This document shows, one piece after another, positions 18,187 through 25,975 of a stretch of DNA of 48,699 nucleotides (positions are counted from its first letter, which is position 1; each line of letters begins with the position of its first letter). The notes beneath the pieces were generated by a model, which saw only the letters and a program-made list of their open reading frames with translations, did not search any database and was not told the origin of the DNA. A program made the position numbers and the translations under genes. Source of the DNA: Alphaproteobacteria bacterium (GTDB lineage: Bacteria > Pseudomonadota > Alphaproteobacteria > Micavibrionales > Micavibrionaceae); contig JASBUS010000051.1 in NCBI GenBank assembly GCA_030147745.1, positions 1 to 48,699 on the forward strand, written 5' to 3'.

Positions 18187-18472
18187 ACAAAAAATGGACT
18201 GCGCATGTATTGGCGCATTATCTTCAGCCTTCATGGCCTGCCGTAAACAGCATTTACAGCAACAATCAAAAGCGGCGCGAGACATTGCGCCGTCTTTTTT
18301 ACGCTGCTTCACCACGGCGGATGGCGAGAAGGTTTTAGCATGGCTCCACAGCCAATATAGCTGCAACGCCCTCGGCCCAGATGCGGATGACAAAATGCTA
18401 CGCTATCGCGAAGGTCAACGCGCAATCATCCTCCAAATCGAACGCCTCATCGCCCAAGCTAAAACAGGGTAA
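18179..18472 (+). CDS. Bbp19-like small phage protein
   Basis: This 97-residue protein has the pattern FLRCFTTADGEKVLAWLHSQYSCNALGPDADDKMLRYREGQRAIILQIERLI. The pattern, a Phe plus T-x-x-G-x-x-V-L block followed by E-G-Q-R-x-x-I, is that of the Bbp19-type family found next to portal genes in many podovirus-like clusters. Its function is not established. The start overlaps the portal end by eight bases, so translation is probably coupled. Several cysteines near the N terminus are unusual for so small a protein. Confidence 0.7.
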   Translation: MFKQKMDCACIGALSSAFMACRKQHLQQQSKAARDIAPSFLRCFTTADGEKVLAWLHSQYSCNALGPDADDKMLRYREGQRAIILQIERLIAQAKTG

Positions 18473-18495
18473 TAAGTCATAAGAAGGAATTGATC

Positions 18496-19674
18496 ATGCC
18501 GTTATTTAGAAATTTTGAACAGCCATTAAAATCAAACATTGGGAACAACCGCACCAATGACCCTGACGATATTGTCAAAACCAAACGCCATTTAAATAAA
18601 CTCGGTTATTTTGATGAAGATACTGAAGTGCCGTTCATTACCAAAGAGATGGAAAACGGGATTATTAAATACCAAAAGGACAAAAAACTAAAAATAGATG
18701 GTGTAATGAAACCGGGCGGTGAAACTGAGCGCAGCATCTTTGAGGAACTTACGTTGACACCCGCTGAAGCGCTTTGGGATTATAAGGAAGACGACAGCAT
18801 CTCTATTGGCTTTGGTGGCGATATTACTGGCACATTACCATCCCGTAAAACGCCCAAAATTCGAGAGGGCATTATTGCGCAAGTGCCAGATTTATACAAT
18901 AAACCTGCGCCGCTACCAACGCAATCAGAGCAACTGATCGGTAGCATAGATACTATCGCGGACGCAATAAATACGGCTAAAGGCAATACTAAACGCAGCC
19001 GCGAAAACCGTGGTGTTTTTAAAACTGCTGAAATCCTCGCGCGCGTTCATGAAGAAGCGAAAAGACGTAAAGAGCAAAATATGATGAGCATATCGGCCGA
19101 GAAATCTTTTACGCTTGATGGTACGGAAGATAGTGCCATAGCCAAGCCAGCGCCACGACCTGAGGCCACATCAACTCAAGACAGGAAGGATGCTATAATC
19201 AATAATAAAGGTAAAGTTATAAAGGTTGTGAAGAACCCAGACGCTAATCCTAAGAGACCGATCTACGCATGGCCAATCATGAGTGAAGTTAATGAAAACA
19301 ACGATAAAATTGAGAGCGAAGCAAGAAAGGCTGATTTAGACCCTGATTTAGTTAAGGCAATTGTTCACTTGGAGACTACGCAGGGGTATTATGACCGTAT
19401 AAAACCAGATAAAAAGACAATACGTCCGATGAATGTCCATGTTGAATATTGGAAAGATCTGGGCTATTCACGCGAAGATTTAAATGATAAGAATAAAAAT
19501 ATAGAAGCAGGCGTTGAGTTGCTCAAGAGAATTAAAGAAAAAATGCCTAATGCATCGACTGCTGAGATAGCTTCTGTTTACCATAGTTTGGGCGCTCAAA
19601 AGGTTAGTGACTATGGCGCTAGAGTTGAAATTCTCGTAAAAGAAAAGCCGTGGGAGAACAATGAAAAAAAGTAG
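18496..19674 (+). CDS. Peptidoglycan-binding + lytic-transglycosylase-like virion protein
   Basis: This 392-residue protein has an N-terminal peptidoglycan-binding-like domain (about residues 25-85: VKTKRHLNKLGYFDED...NGIIKYQKDKKLKIDGVM). A charged, disordered-looking middle with a helical KRSRENRG segment follows. The C-terminal lysozyme-type domain (about 265-385) contains EARKADLDPDLVKAIVHLETTQGYYD, NIEAGVELLKRIKEKMP and IASVYHSLGAQKVSDYG, where Glu in HLETTQG is the probable catalytic acid. It would locally open the cell wall during DNA delivery or assembly. ATG 18496 is preferred over TTG 18490 because AAGAAGG is spaced for it. The 3' half looks more AT-rich than neighbouring virion genes, suggesting a separate origin. 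Confidence 0.8.
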   Translation: MPLFRNFEQPLKSNIGNNRTNDPDDIVKTKRHLNKLGYFDEDTEVPFITKEMENGIIKYQKDKKLKIDGVMKPGGETERSIFEELTLTPAEALWDYKEDDSISIGFGGDITGTLPSRKTPKIREGIIAQVPDLYNKPAPLPTQSEQLIGSIDTIADAINTAKGNTKRSRENRGVFKTAEILARVHEEAKRRKEQNMMSISAEKSFTLDGTEDSAIAKPAPRPEATSTQDRKDAIINNKGKVIKVVKNPDANPKRPIYAWPIMSEVNENNDKIESEARKADLDPDLVKAIVHLETTQGYYDRIKPDKKTIRPMNVHVEYWKDLGYSREDLNDKNKNIEAGVELLKRIKEKMPNASTAEIASVYHSLGAQKVSDYGARVEILVKEKPWENNEKK

Positions 19675-19882
19675 CTTTATGATATTTTGTATAGGCATAG
19701 TAGCGGGTTTAATTACAGCATCTATAGGAACTTATGCAGAGTGGGATTTAAATCCTCAAATGGAATACACGATGAATCCAGAGGATTTGGTATGGTTGTT
19801 TTATGGCGGGTTTTCTGCCATAAGTTGCCCGTTTTTTCTAATAGCACTGATATTGCAGTGTTTTCCTCGTGTGGCTAAATAG
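19661..19882 (+). CDS. Small two-TM membrane protein
   Basis: This 73-residue protein has hydrophobic segments at about residues 6-24 and 46-68, separated by an acidic loop (AEWDLNPQMEYTMNPEDL). It overlaps the end of the preceding lytic-enzyme gene by 14 bases, an arrangement suggesting coupled translation. A membrane protein paired with a cell-wall enzyme could be holin-like or an immunity protein, but a typical 3-TM holin is encoded later at 33462. Function unknown. Confidence 0.65.
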   Translation: MKKSSFMIFCIGIVAGLITASIGTYAEWDLNPQMEYTMNPEDLVWLFYGGFSAISCPFFLIALILQCFPRVAK

Positions 19883-19942
19883 TCTTTAGCGAATACAGGA
19901 TTATAGTCCTGCCAATAAACGGGATAATTGTCATTAAATTTT

Positions 19943-19977
19943 GCCGCATTGAGCGTTAGTGCTTGATGCGGTTCTTT
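19943..19977 (+). terminator. Weak hairpin before the scaffold gene
   Basis: CCGCAT (19944-19949) can pair with ATGCGG (19966-19971), with an inner GC pair set, followed by TTCTTT. It could attenuate transcription between the membrane-protein gene and the scaffold gene. The 126-base gap holds nothing else that I recognise. Confidence 0.3.
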
Positions 19978-20008
19978 CATGTTTATCATTCACCAGAAGG
20001 AGATCATT

Positions 20009-20731
20009 ATGGATGAAAATTTATTAAATAAGCCTATGGATCAAATGACCGATGAGGGGGCAGGTGACATTCGCGTGCCTGAAAAATTCATCGATACGCA
20101 AACCGGCGAATTGCGCACCGATGCCTTGTTAAAATCATATATGGCTTTGGAAAAGAAACTCTCGCAAATGGGCCCGTCATTGGCTGAGCCCGAAGGCCGC
20201 CGCCGCGCGATGAAAGAGCTTGGCTGCCCTGATTGCGCCGATGATTACAATGTTGATTTATCGCATGGCCTATTTGATGTCGATGCGGAATTAAACGCAC
20301 GTTTATTTGAAAAAGGCTTCACCAATGACCAAGTACAGATGCTTTATGATGCCGCGGCAGAAAAGCTTATCCCACTTGTTGTTGAATTGTCAGCCGAGTT
20401 TGAAGCTGACCGTGAACTTGACCGTTTAGTCGCTGAATTTGGCGGGGCAGAGAAGTGGCAGGAAGTATCCCGTCAATTGCTGGCCTATGGGCAAAAGAAT
20501 TTGCCAGCGGATGTGCTCGCAGGTTTGTCTGGTTCCTATCAAGGCGTCATGGCGCTCTACCGCATGATGAAAACGGAAAATCCTGCAATTGATAGCGCAC
20601 AAGACGGTGTCGGCGTAGCGGATGAAGATAAGCTGAAAGCCATGATGGCGGACCCGAAATACTGGAAAACAAAAGACCCCGCCTATATAGCCGAGGTCAC
20701 AAAAGGTTTTAAAACCCTATACGGAGAATAA
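20009..20731 (+). CDS. Capsid assembly scaffolding protein, T7 gp9-like
   Basis: This 240-residue acidic protein lies between the portal and capsid genes, the place of the scaffolding gene in T7-like phages. It carries the usual pattern: an acidic helical body (EADRELDRLVAEFGGAEKWQEVSRQLLAYGQKNLP), then LSGSYQGVMALYRMM and a C-terminal LKAMMADPKYWKTKDPAYIAEVTKGFKTLYG that would contact the capsid. It assists procapsid formation and is then released. ATG 20009 is chosen over the upstream ATG 19979 because AGAAGGAG is correctly placed. It ends 10 bases from the convergent PilZ gene. Confidence 0.88.
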   Translation: MDENLLNKPMDQMTDEGAGDIRVPEKFIDTQTGELRTDALLKSYMALEKKLSQMGPSLAEPEGRRRAMKELGCPDCADDYNVDLSHGLFDVDAELNARLFEKGFTNDQVQMLYDAAAEKLIPLVVELSAEFEADRELDRLVAEFGGAEKWQEVSRQLLAYGQKNLPADVLAGLSGSYQGVMALYRMMKTENPAIDSAQDGVGVADEDKLKAMMADPKYWKTKDPAYIAEVTKGFKTLYGE

Positions 20732-20741
20732 ATCCGCGTGT

Positions 20742-21161
20742 TTATGCTTGCGATGCTGCAAATTGTGATGCTGCGTCGTCATCAATAACACGTTGAAAAT
20801 CTTGGAACGCTTGTCTGTTGAGCGGTGAAAATTCCAATGCAATGCGCTCATTGCCTTTGCGGACAACATGACCTGATTGTTGAACTTCGACAACGCCTTT
20901 TGATGTTTTATATTTCAAAAGCATTTCAATATTGTCGCCAATGTTATACATACGGTCATCACCGTTCAGCAGCACGCCGCTCATGCTCCAATTTTCGATT
21001 GGCATGAAGTGATCATCAATGACAGACACACATTTGTCGTTTTCACGGCGTGGATAGGCGCGGCGTTGTGCCACGTTATCGGCCTGCAAACGAATTGTTG
21101 TGCTGGCGTTCATTTCGCTTTCTTCACGAAGCGCTTTTTCAACGAGTTTTTTCCAAAGCAT
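20742..21161 (-). CDS. PilZ-domain protein (cyclic di-GMP receptor) inside the virion block
   Basis: This 139-residue protein is almost wholly a PilZ domain. The cyclic di-GMP-binding motifs are both intact: RxxxR as Arg34-Ala-Tyr-Pro-Arg38 (with an extra Arg33), and N-x-S-x-x-G as Asn57-Trp-Ser-Met-Ser-Gly62. A basic amphipathic N terminus (MLWKKLVEKALREE) precedes it. Stand-alone PilZ proteins change partner activity on binding cyclic di-GMP. The gene sits antisense between scaffold and capsid, tail-to-tail with the scaffold gene and with no terminator between, which is not a normal phage gene position. Function in the block is unknown; it could be a host gene captured as a moron. Confidence 0.88.
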   Translation of the reverse strand: MLWKKLVEKALREESEMNASTTIRLQADNVAQRRAYPRRENDKCVSVIDDHFMPIENWSMSGVLLNGDDRMYNIGDNIEMLLKYKTSKGVVEVQQSGHVVRKGNERIALEFSPLNRQAFQDFQRVIDDDAASQFAASQA

Positions 21162-21544
21162 AATTTTAATTCTCCCACATCACAAGGACCCACTAGCTAT
21201 AGTTTAATATAGTGCAGCCGAGTCCTCAAGGGTACTACTTTTAACAAAAATTTTAGTTCTATCCATAGGGCAGGCGCTTCTTATTTTACGTATATTGTTT
21301 GTATATATGTGCTCTGAAGTTTAAGCCTTACCTTATATTAGAACGTTTTTATACATAACACAAACAGGCTTGTCAATAGTTTTATGAAAATAAAGTTATG
21401 TTGCGCTGTCGTTGTGCTATACGGTTAACCAGAAACGCTGGCCCGTAAATCTTATCCAACCATTGCGATCGGTCAGGTCTAACTACGCGGCCTATAAACT
21501 GCTGAGCATATTTCTAACATCCTAAAACTTAACAAGAGGTTAAT
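21162..21544. promoter_or_regulatory. 383-base noncoding region between PilZ and capsid
   Basis: This divergent gap must hold the PilZ promoter (leftward) and one for the capsid gene (rightward). Visible features are an imperfect hairpin closed by AGGAC (21185-21189) and GTCCT (21222-21226), with inner CTATA/TATAG pairing; an ACATAAC (21353-21359) and GTTATGT (21395-21401) pair flanking TTGTCA (21370-21375); the palindrome GGTTAACC (21423-21430); and CCAG/CTGG (21429-21441). I see no reading frame of note. An AAGAGG ribosome site precedes the capsid ATG. Confidence 0.5.
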
Positions 21545-22375
21545 ATGTCTACAAGTTTAGAAAATTCTTTTATCAAACAGTTTGAACAAGAGGTTCACCA
21601 AGCATATCAACGTCAAGGGTCAAAGCTGCGCGGTGCAGTGCGTACGGTCAATGGCGTGAAAGGTGCATCAACGACATTCCAAAAAGTGGGTAAGGGCGTT
21701 GCCTCAACAAAATCAACACATGGCATGGTGCCAGTGATGAATTTGGATCACACAGCTATTGAATGTATTTTGCAAGATTATTACGCCGGTGATTGGGTTG
21801 ATCGTCTAGATGAACTTAAGCTGCAAACTGACGAGCGTATGATCATCGCCAATGCAGGTGCCTATGCCCTTGGCCGCAAAACAGATGAACTGATCATCAA
21901 TGCACTTGATACAGCATCAACAAATGTGATCAGCGATGATAGCGTTGGCCTAACCAAAGCTAAGGTTCTCGAGGCCTTTGAACTTCTCGGTGAAAATGAT
22001 GTGCCGGATGATGGTCAACGCTTCGCCGTGATCGGCTGGAAACAATGGAGCGATTTACTCTCTATCGATGAATTCTCAAATGCGGATTATATCGGCCCAG
22101 ACGCGCTGCCATGGAAGGGCACACAAGCTAAAGAATGGCTTGGCACAATCTTTATCCCTCATTCAGGCTTACCGATTGATGGTTCAGGTGTGCGCAGCTG
22201 TTTCTGGTTCCACAAAACGGCTGTTGGTCACGCCGCGGGTGAAGATGTGAACACAGATATCAGCTGGCATGGTGATCGCGCCGCGCACTTCGTCAATAAC
22301 ATGATGAGCCAAGGCGCTGTACTAATCGACCAAGGCGGCATCGTCAAAATCGATTGCGATGAAACACCTGCTTAA
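21545..22375 (+). CDS. Major capsid protein
   Basis: This 276-residue protein lies right after the scaffold position and has the look of a podovirus-type HK97-fold capsid protein: an N-terminal QFEQEVHQAYQRQGSKLRGAVR arm, the GASTTFQKVGKGVAS E-loop region, DYYAGDWVDRLDELKLQTDERMIIANAGAYALGRKTDELII spine helix and a long A-domain. It would form the icosahedral shell. It is shorter than the T7 capsid (345). The assignment rests on position and general pattern. The gene has a clear AAGAGG ribosome site. Confidence 0.85.
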   Translation: MSTSLENSFIKQFEQEVHQAYQRQGSKLRGAVRTVNGVKGASTTFQKVGKGVASTKSTHGMVPVMNLDHTAIECILQDYYAGDWVDRLDELKLQTDERMIIANAGAYALGRKTDELIINALDTASTNVISDDSVGLTKAKVLEAFELLGENDVPDDGQRFAVIGWKQWSDLLSIDEFSNADYIGPDALPWKGTQAKEWLGTIFIPHSGLPIDGSGVRSCFWFHKTAVGHAAGEDVNTDISWHGDRAAHFVNNMMSQGAVLIDQGGIVKIDCDETPA

Positions 22376-22415
22376 GCCGCATCACATTCCCAAAATTTAA
22401 AGAAAGGATCTTAAT

Positions 22416-22655
22416 ATGACATTGAAAATCAATGAACTCAGCGTATTGGCCTATGCCAATAAATTCACGATGTGGCATTACGCGACAACGGATGCGTCCG
22501 TTGCAGGCGCAGGCTATTTTGATGGCGCGGCAGATATGCTGCGCGTAAATGACTTAATCATCGCGAATATTGATACTGACGGTACACCGGATACGATTTT
22601 CTACATCGTAACGGCTAATACCGGCAGTGCCGTAACCATCGCGGCTTATGCGTAA
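22416..22655 (+). CDS. Probable capsid decoration/fibre protein
   Basis: This 79-residue protein, beginning MTLKINELSVLAYANKFTMWHY and containing GYFDGAADMLRVNDLIIANI, seems to be a small beta-rich domain. Proteins of this type commonly follow the capsid gene in podovirus-like clusters of marine and alphaproteobacterial phages and are thought to decorate the shell. It lies 40 bases behind the capsid gene with AAAGGA upstream, and a strong RNA structure follows it. Role inferred from position and pattern. Confidence 0.7.
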   Translation: MTLKINELSVLAYANKFTMWHYATTDASVAGAGYFDGAADMLRVNDLIIANIDTDGTPDTIFYIVTANTGSAVTIAAYA

Positions 22656-22691
22656 ATTTTACGCTTAAATTTAAGCCACGGTTACGTGCCG

Positions 22692-22768
22692 CCCATCTGC
22701 GCCGTTTGCACATCTTCTGTGCGTTCCACCCATGTCCTCACACCCACGGTGCAGATGGGTACTTTTTA
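22692..22768 (+). terminator. Large structured RNA/terminator after the capsid genes
   Basis: A 14-bp stem with one G-U pair joins 22692-22705 (CCCATCTGCGCCGT) to 22746-22759 (ACGGTGCAGATGGG), followed by TACTTTTT. Inside it a second hairpin pairs GCACA (22708-22712) with TGTGC (22718-22722). The position after the capsid genes matches the late terminator that follows gene 10 in T7, so it may down-regulate tail genes relative to capsid. Termination is inferred. Confidence 0.6.
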
Positions 22769-22788
22769 ACAATAGAAAGACGAGATAA

Positions 22789-22851
22789 ATGACTTTATTT
22801 GGTAATTTCGAAAACCGCTATAGCTGCAATATTCTAAGGCTTAACACATAA
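22789..22851 (+). pseudogene. 20-codon remnant resembling the start of the lytic-enzyme gene
   Basis: This tiny frame reads MTLFGNFENRYSCNILRLNT. Its first 15 residues resemble the start of the 18496 product (MPLFRNFEQPLKSNI): L-F-x-N-F-E and N-I are shared. It has no good homologous continuation. It may be a scar of a duplication or of recombination, or a small leader peptide ahead of the tail genes. Chance resemblance is possible. Confidence 0.35.
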
Positions 22852-22875
22852 AATCAACATATTAGGAGAAATAAA

Positions 22876-23445
22876 ATGGCATTAAATGATGTTGCATTAT
22901 GCGCGCGTGCGCTTATTCGATTGGGGGCTGCGCCGATTACCTCGTTTGAAGACGGCACAGCGGAAAGTGAAATTGCAGGGGCACTTTATGCGCCGGTCTG
23001 TGATGCGCTGCTGTCATCCTATCGCTGGAGTTTCGCGACAGGGCAAATCAAGCTAACGGCACTCAGCGAAAGCCCGATTGCGGATTATGAATACGCCTTT
23101 CAATTACCAGTCGATTTCTTAACGGCGATTTCCTGCGGCACAGGGGCAAAAGGGCGCGGCGTAAATTACCGCATCACCCAAGGCCAGCTGCATTGTGATT
23201 ATGATGCCGTGACGCTGACCTATATTTACCGCCCTGATGAAGAAGCCTTTCCGCCATTTTTTGATGCGGCGGTTATCGCAAGGCTCTCAGCAGAATTCTG
23301 TATCCCGATTACCGAAAGCACATCCCGCGCCGAAGCATTATTCCGTATTTCGGAAGATGAATTCGCCCGCGCCCGTCAAATCGACGCGCAGCAAAAAAGT
23401 CCGAATTACATTCAGGATTTCACCTTAATCGACATTCGCGATTAA
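22876..23445 (+). CDS. Tail tubular protein A, T7 gp11-like
   Basis: This 189-residue protein matches the gp11-type tail tube/adaptor that joins portal to nozzle in short-tailed phages. It opens with ALNDVALCARALIRLGAAPITSFEDGTAESEIAGALYAPVCDALLSSYRWSFAT and continues with the family YEYAFQLPVDFL segment. Length agrees with T7 gp11 (196). It follows the structured RNA region by about 110 bases, has an AGGAG ribosome site, and is followed by the tube B-type gene. Confidence 0.92.
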   Translation: MALNDVALCARALIRLGAAPITSFEDGTAESEIAGALYAPVCDALLSSYRWSFATGQIKLTALSESPIADYEYAFQLPVDFLTAISCGTGAKGRGVNYRITQGQLHCDYDAVTLTYIYRPDEEAFPPFFDAAVIARLSAEFCIPITESTSRAEALFRISEDEFARARQIDAQQKSPNYIQDFTLIDIRD

Positions 23446-23485
23446 GCCTTCTATTGACCATATGAATTACGAACAGGAATAAGCC

Positions 23486-25384
23486 ATGTCACGCATTAGA
23501 CAGATTAAAACCACCTTCACGGCGGGCGAGGTTTCCCGCGATTTGCTTGGGCGCGGTGACCTGAACGCCTATGAAAATGGCGCGCTCGCTTTGCGCAATA
23601 TCTTCATTCATCCAACGGGCGGTATATCACGCCGCAGTGGCACATATTTTGTTGATACCGCCGAAGGGGCTGGGCGTCTTATCCCGTTCGAGTTTAACAC
23701 ACAGCAAACCTATTTGCTGGTTGTTACAGACTTAAAAATCTCCATCTATTTGGAAGATACATTAGTCACGAGCGTAGCCTCACCATGGCCAGAGGCGGAT
23801 ATTAAACAGCTCGGCTGGACGCAATCAGCCGATACATTATTGCTCGCCCACCCAGATTATCCGCCGAAGCAATTGCTGCGTCTCTCGGATGCGTCTTGGG
23901 CATTGCAGGATTGGAGCTTCTTTGAAGATGGCGGTCGCAATTATCAGCCTTATTATAAATTTGCAGGCGCGCAGGTGACGCTCACGCCATCGGGTACATC
24001 AGGGACAATCACCCTGACGGCGTCAGCGCCCGTGTTCACTTTGCTGCATGAAAATACCCGCCTGCGTGTGGGGGGCAAAGAAGTCCTCGTGACGGATTAT
24101 GATTCCGCCACTGTCGTGACAGTCGAAACGCAAGAAAACCTGATTGATACCGCGGCGACGATTGATTGGCAGGAACAGGCTTTCTCACCCGCGCGGGGTT
24201 ATCCAGTGACGCTCGCTTTCCATCAGGATCGCTTGGTCATTGGCGGCAGCCGGGATCTGCCAAACCGTATCTGGTTTTCTAAATCGGGGGATCTGTTTAA
24301 TTTCGACCTCGGTGAAGGCCTAGATGACGAAGCCATCGAATTCGCGATATTGTCAGATCAGGTTAACGCCATTCGCGCTGTCTTCTCTGGTCGTCACTTA
24401 CAAGTTTTCACCAGTGGTGCGGAATGGATGGTTACAGGCTCACCCCTAACGCCATCAACTGTCGAATTACTGCGCCAGACCCGTATTGGCTCAGCCATTG
24501 AACGCTATATTCCGCCAATTGACGTTGATGGTGCAACACTATTCGTTGCCCGTAATTTGCAGGAAATTCGTGAATTCCTCTATACAGATGTGGAACAAGC
24601 GTACTCTTCAACCGACCTTGCCTTGCTGTCGCGTCATATTATCAAAGATCCACTCGACCAAGACTATGATAAGAAACGCCGCTTGCTTTTCATTGCCCGT
24701 GGTGATGGTAAATTTGCAACCCTCACCGTATACCGCGCTGAACAAGTCGCGGCATGGACGGTGCATGACACGCTCGGCAATGTAAAATCAATTTCCGTTG
24801 TCGGTGATGATGTCTATATGCTGGTTGAACGTGGCGGGGATTATCTGATCGAGCGTTTCGATGATGAAAGCTTCATGGATTCTAGCCTCGCAGGCGAAAG
24901 CGAAACCCCTGCAACGGTGTGGAGCGGCCTTGACCATTTGGATGGGCAATATGTTGATATCCTCGCTGATGACATCCGCCTCGACCCGATATTGGTGGCG
25001 AGCGGCAGTATCACGTTGCCCGTTGCGGCATCCAATGTGCAAATCGGCCTCAGCTTCACCCATATTGTTGAGCCTCTACCGCCGAACCTCATCGGCGAAA
25101 GCGGCGGCGGCCGCGCCATTCGTTTGGTTGAAGCTTTATTTCGCATCGAAGAAACACAAGCCATGCGCATCGACATCGGACGCGGCCTGCAGGACGTTCC
25201 GCTCAAACAAATCGGCGAAGACCTTATTCTTGATGCGCCGCCACCTGTGATGAGCGGCGATATTCGCCTGCGTTCCCTCGGCTGGGCGCGGGACTTAACC
25301 AAACCGCTCTGGCGCATTGAGCAATCCGACCCGCGGCCGTTTAAACTGCTCTCGGTCACATCGGAAATTAAAGTGAATGATTAA
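23486..25384 (+). CDS. Tail tubular protein B-like nozzle protein
   Basis: This 632-residue protein begins MSRIRQIKTTFTAGEVSRDLLGRGDLNAYENGALALRNIFIHPTGGISRRSGTYFV, the hallmark start of the nozzle/stabilisation proteins that take the place of T7 gp12 in many podoviruses. Beta-rich sequence follows, with QDRLVIGGSRDLPNRIWFSKSGDLFNFD, a typical core motif, and a C-terminal jelly-roll-like part. It should form the distal end of the short tail. Shorter than T7 gp12 (794). Large antisense reading frames in this region are shadows. Confidence 0.88.
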   Translation: MSRIRQIKTTFTAGEVSRDLLGRGDLNAYENGALALRNIFIHPTGGISRRSGTYFVDTAEGAGRLIPFEFNTQQTYLLVVTDLKISIYLEDTLVTSVASPWPEADIKQLGWTQSADTLLLAHPDYPPKQLLRLSDASWALQDWSFFEDGGRNYQPYYKFAGAQVTLTPSGTSGTITLTASAPVFTLLHENTRLRVGGKEVLVTDYDSATVVTVETQENLIDTAATIDWQEQAFSPARGYPVTLAFHQDRLVIGGSRDLPNRIWFSKSGDLFNFDLGEGLDDEAIEFAILSDQVNAIRAVFSGRHLQVFTSGAEWMVTGSPLTPSTVELLRQTRIGSAIERYIPPIDVDGATLFVARNLQEIREFLYTDVEQAYSSTDLALLSRHIIKDPLDQDYDKKRRLLFIARGDGKFATLTVYRAEQVAAWTVHDTLGNVKSISVVGDDVYMLVERGGDYLIERFDDESFMDSSLAGESETPATVWSGLDHLDGQYVDILADDIRLDPILVASGSITLPVAASNVQIGLSFTHIVEPLPPNLIGESGGGRAIRLVEALFRIEETQAMRIDIGRGLQDVPLKQIGEDLILDAPPPVMSGDIRLRSLGWARDLTKPLWRIEQSDPRPFKLLSVTSEIKVND

Positions 25385-25407
25385 ATCAATATATTAGGAG
25401 AAATAAA

Positions 25408-25929
25408 ATGGCTTCATTTAGTTCGGCTGTGTCGGCGCTTGGTGCGGTGACACCTGCATTGGGGACGGCATTTCAAATCATTAATGCGGGCACAAATCTG
25501 GCCAGCAGCATCAGTAATAAATCAAATAGCGATCTAACGCGTCAGCAGCAGCATGATTTAACGCAGCTTGAACAGCAGCAGAAAATTAATATGGAGATTG
25601 CACAGCAAAATGCGGCGTTAGAACAACAGAAAATTGCACAGGCCGCCGTAGATACAGAAAGCCGCCGCCGTGCTGCTCTAAAACGTGCCGTTGCCCGCCA
25701 ACGTGCGCAATATGGTGCATCGGGCATTGGCTCATCCCCAGGTGGCAGCGGTGAAGCCGTTTTACTTGGGCTATTCGATCAAAGCGAGGAAGAGAAAAAC
25801 GCCGCCGATGCCCTCGACACATTGCGTAAAAAAGCCCTCGACCAGGGCCTTTCCAACCAACAAACCCTTAACCTTCTGCAAACCCAACAACTCAAAGCCA
25901 ATCAAGCTTTAGAACGCGCTTTGCTGTAA
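25408..25929 (+). CDS. Small internal/ejection protein (gp14-like)
   Basis: This 173-residue protein is rich in Ala and Gln, with a hydrophobic N terminus (residues 1-30, SAVSALGAVTPALGTAFQIINAGTNLASS) and a long amphipathic helix region RQQQHDLTQLEQQQKINMEIAQQNAALEQQKIAQAAVDTESRRRAALKRAVARQRAQYGASG. It matches the layout of the smallest internal core protein of T7-like phages (gp14, about 196 residues), which enters the outer membrane at ejection. No equivalents of the large core proteins gp15 and gp16 are present in the window. Assignment by position and composition. Confidence 0.65.
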   Translation: MASFSSAVSALGAVTPALGTAFQIINAGTNLASSISNKSNSDLTRQQQHDLTQLEQQQKINMEIAQQNAALEQQKIAQAAVDTESRRRAALKRAVARQRAQYGASGIGSSPGGSGEAVLLGLFDQSEEEKNAADALDTLRKKALDQGLSNQQTLNLLQTQQLKANQALERALL

Positions 25930-25975
25930 GCCAGTCTTAAAAATAAAATATCACCCTAAACAAGGAGTAATTGAT

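Noticed and set aside
21162-21544. Small RNA gene in the gap before the capsid gene
   Set aside because: Hairpins are short or imperfect and there is no terminator-like end inside the gap, so a separate RNA gene is not supported.
24841-25359. 172-codon minus-strand frame inside the tail tubular B gene
   Set aside because: It is a shadow of the plus-strand gene with an Arg/Ser-rich composition and no recognisable domain.
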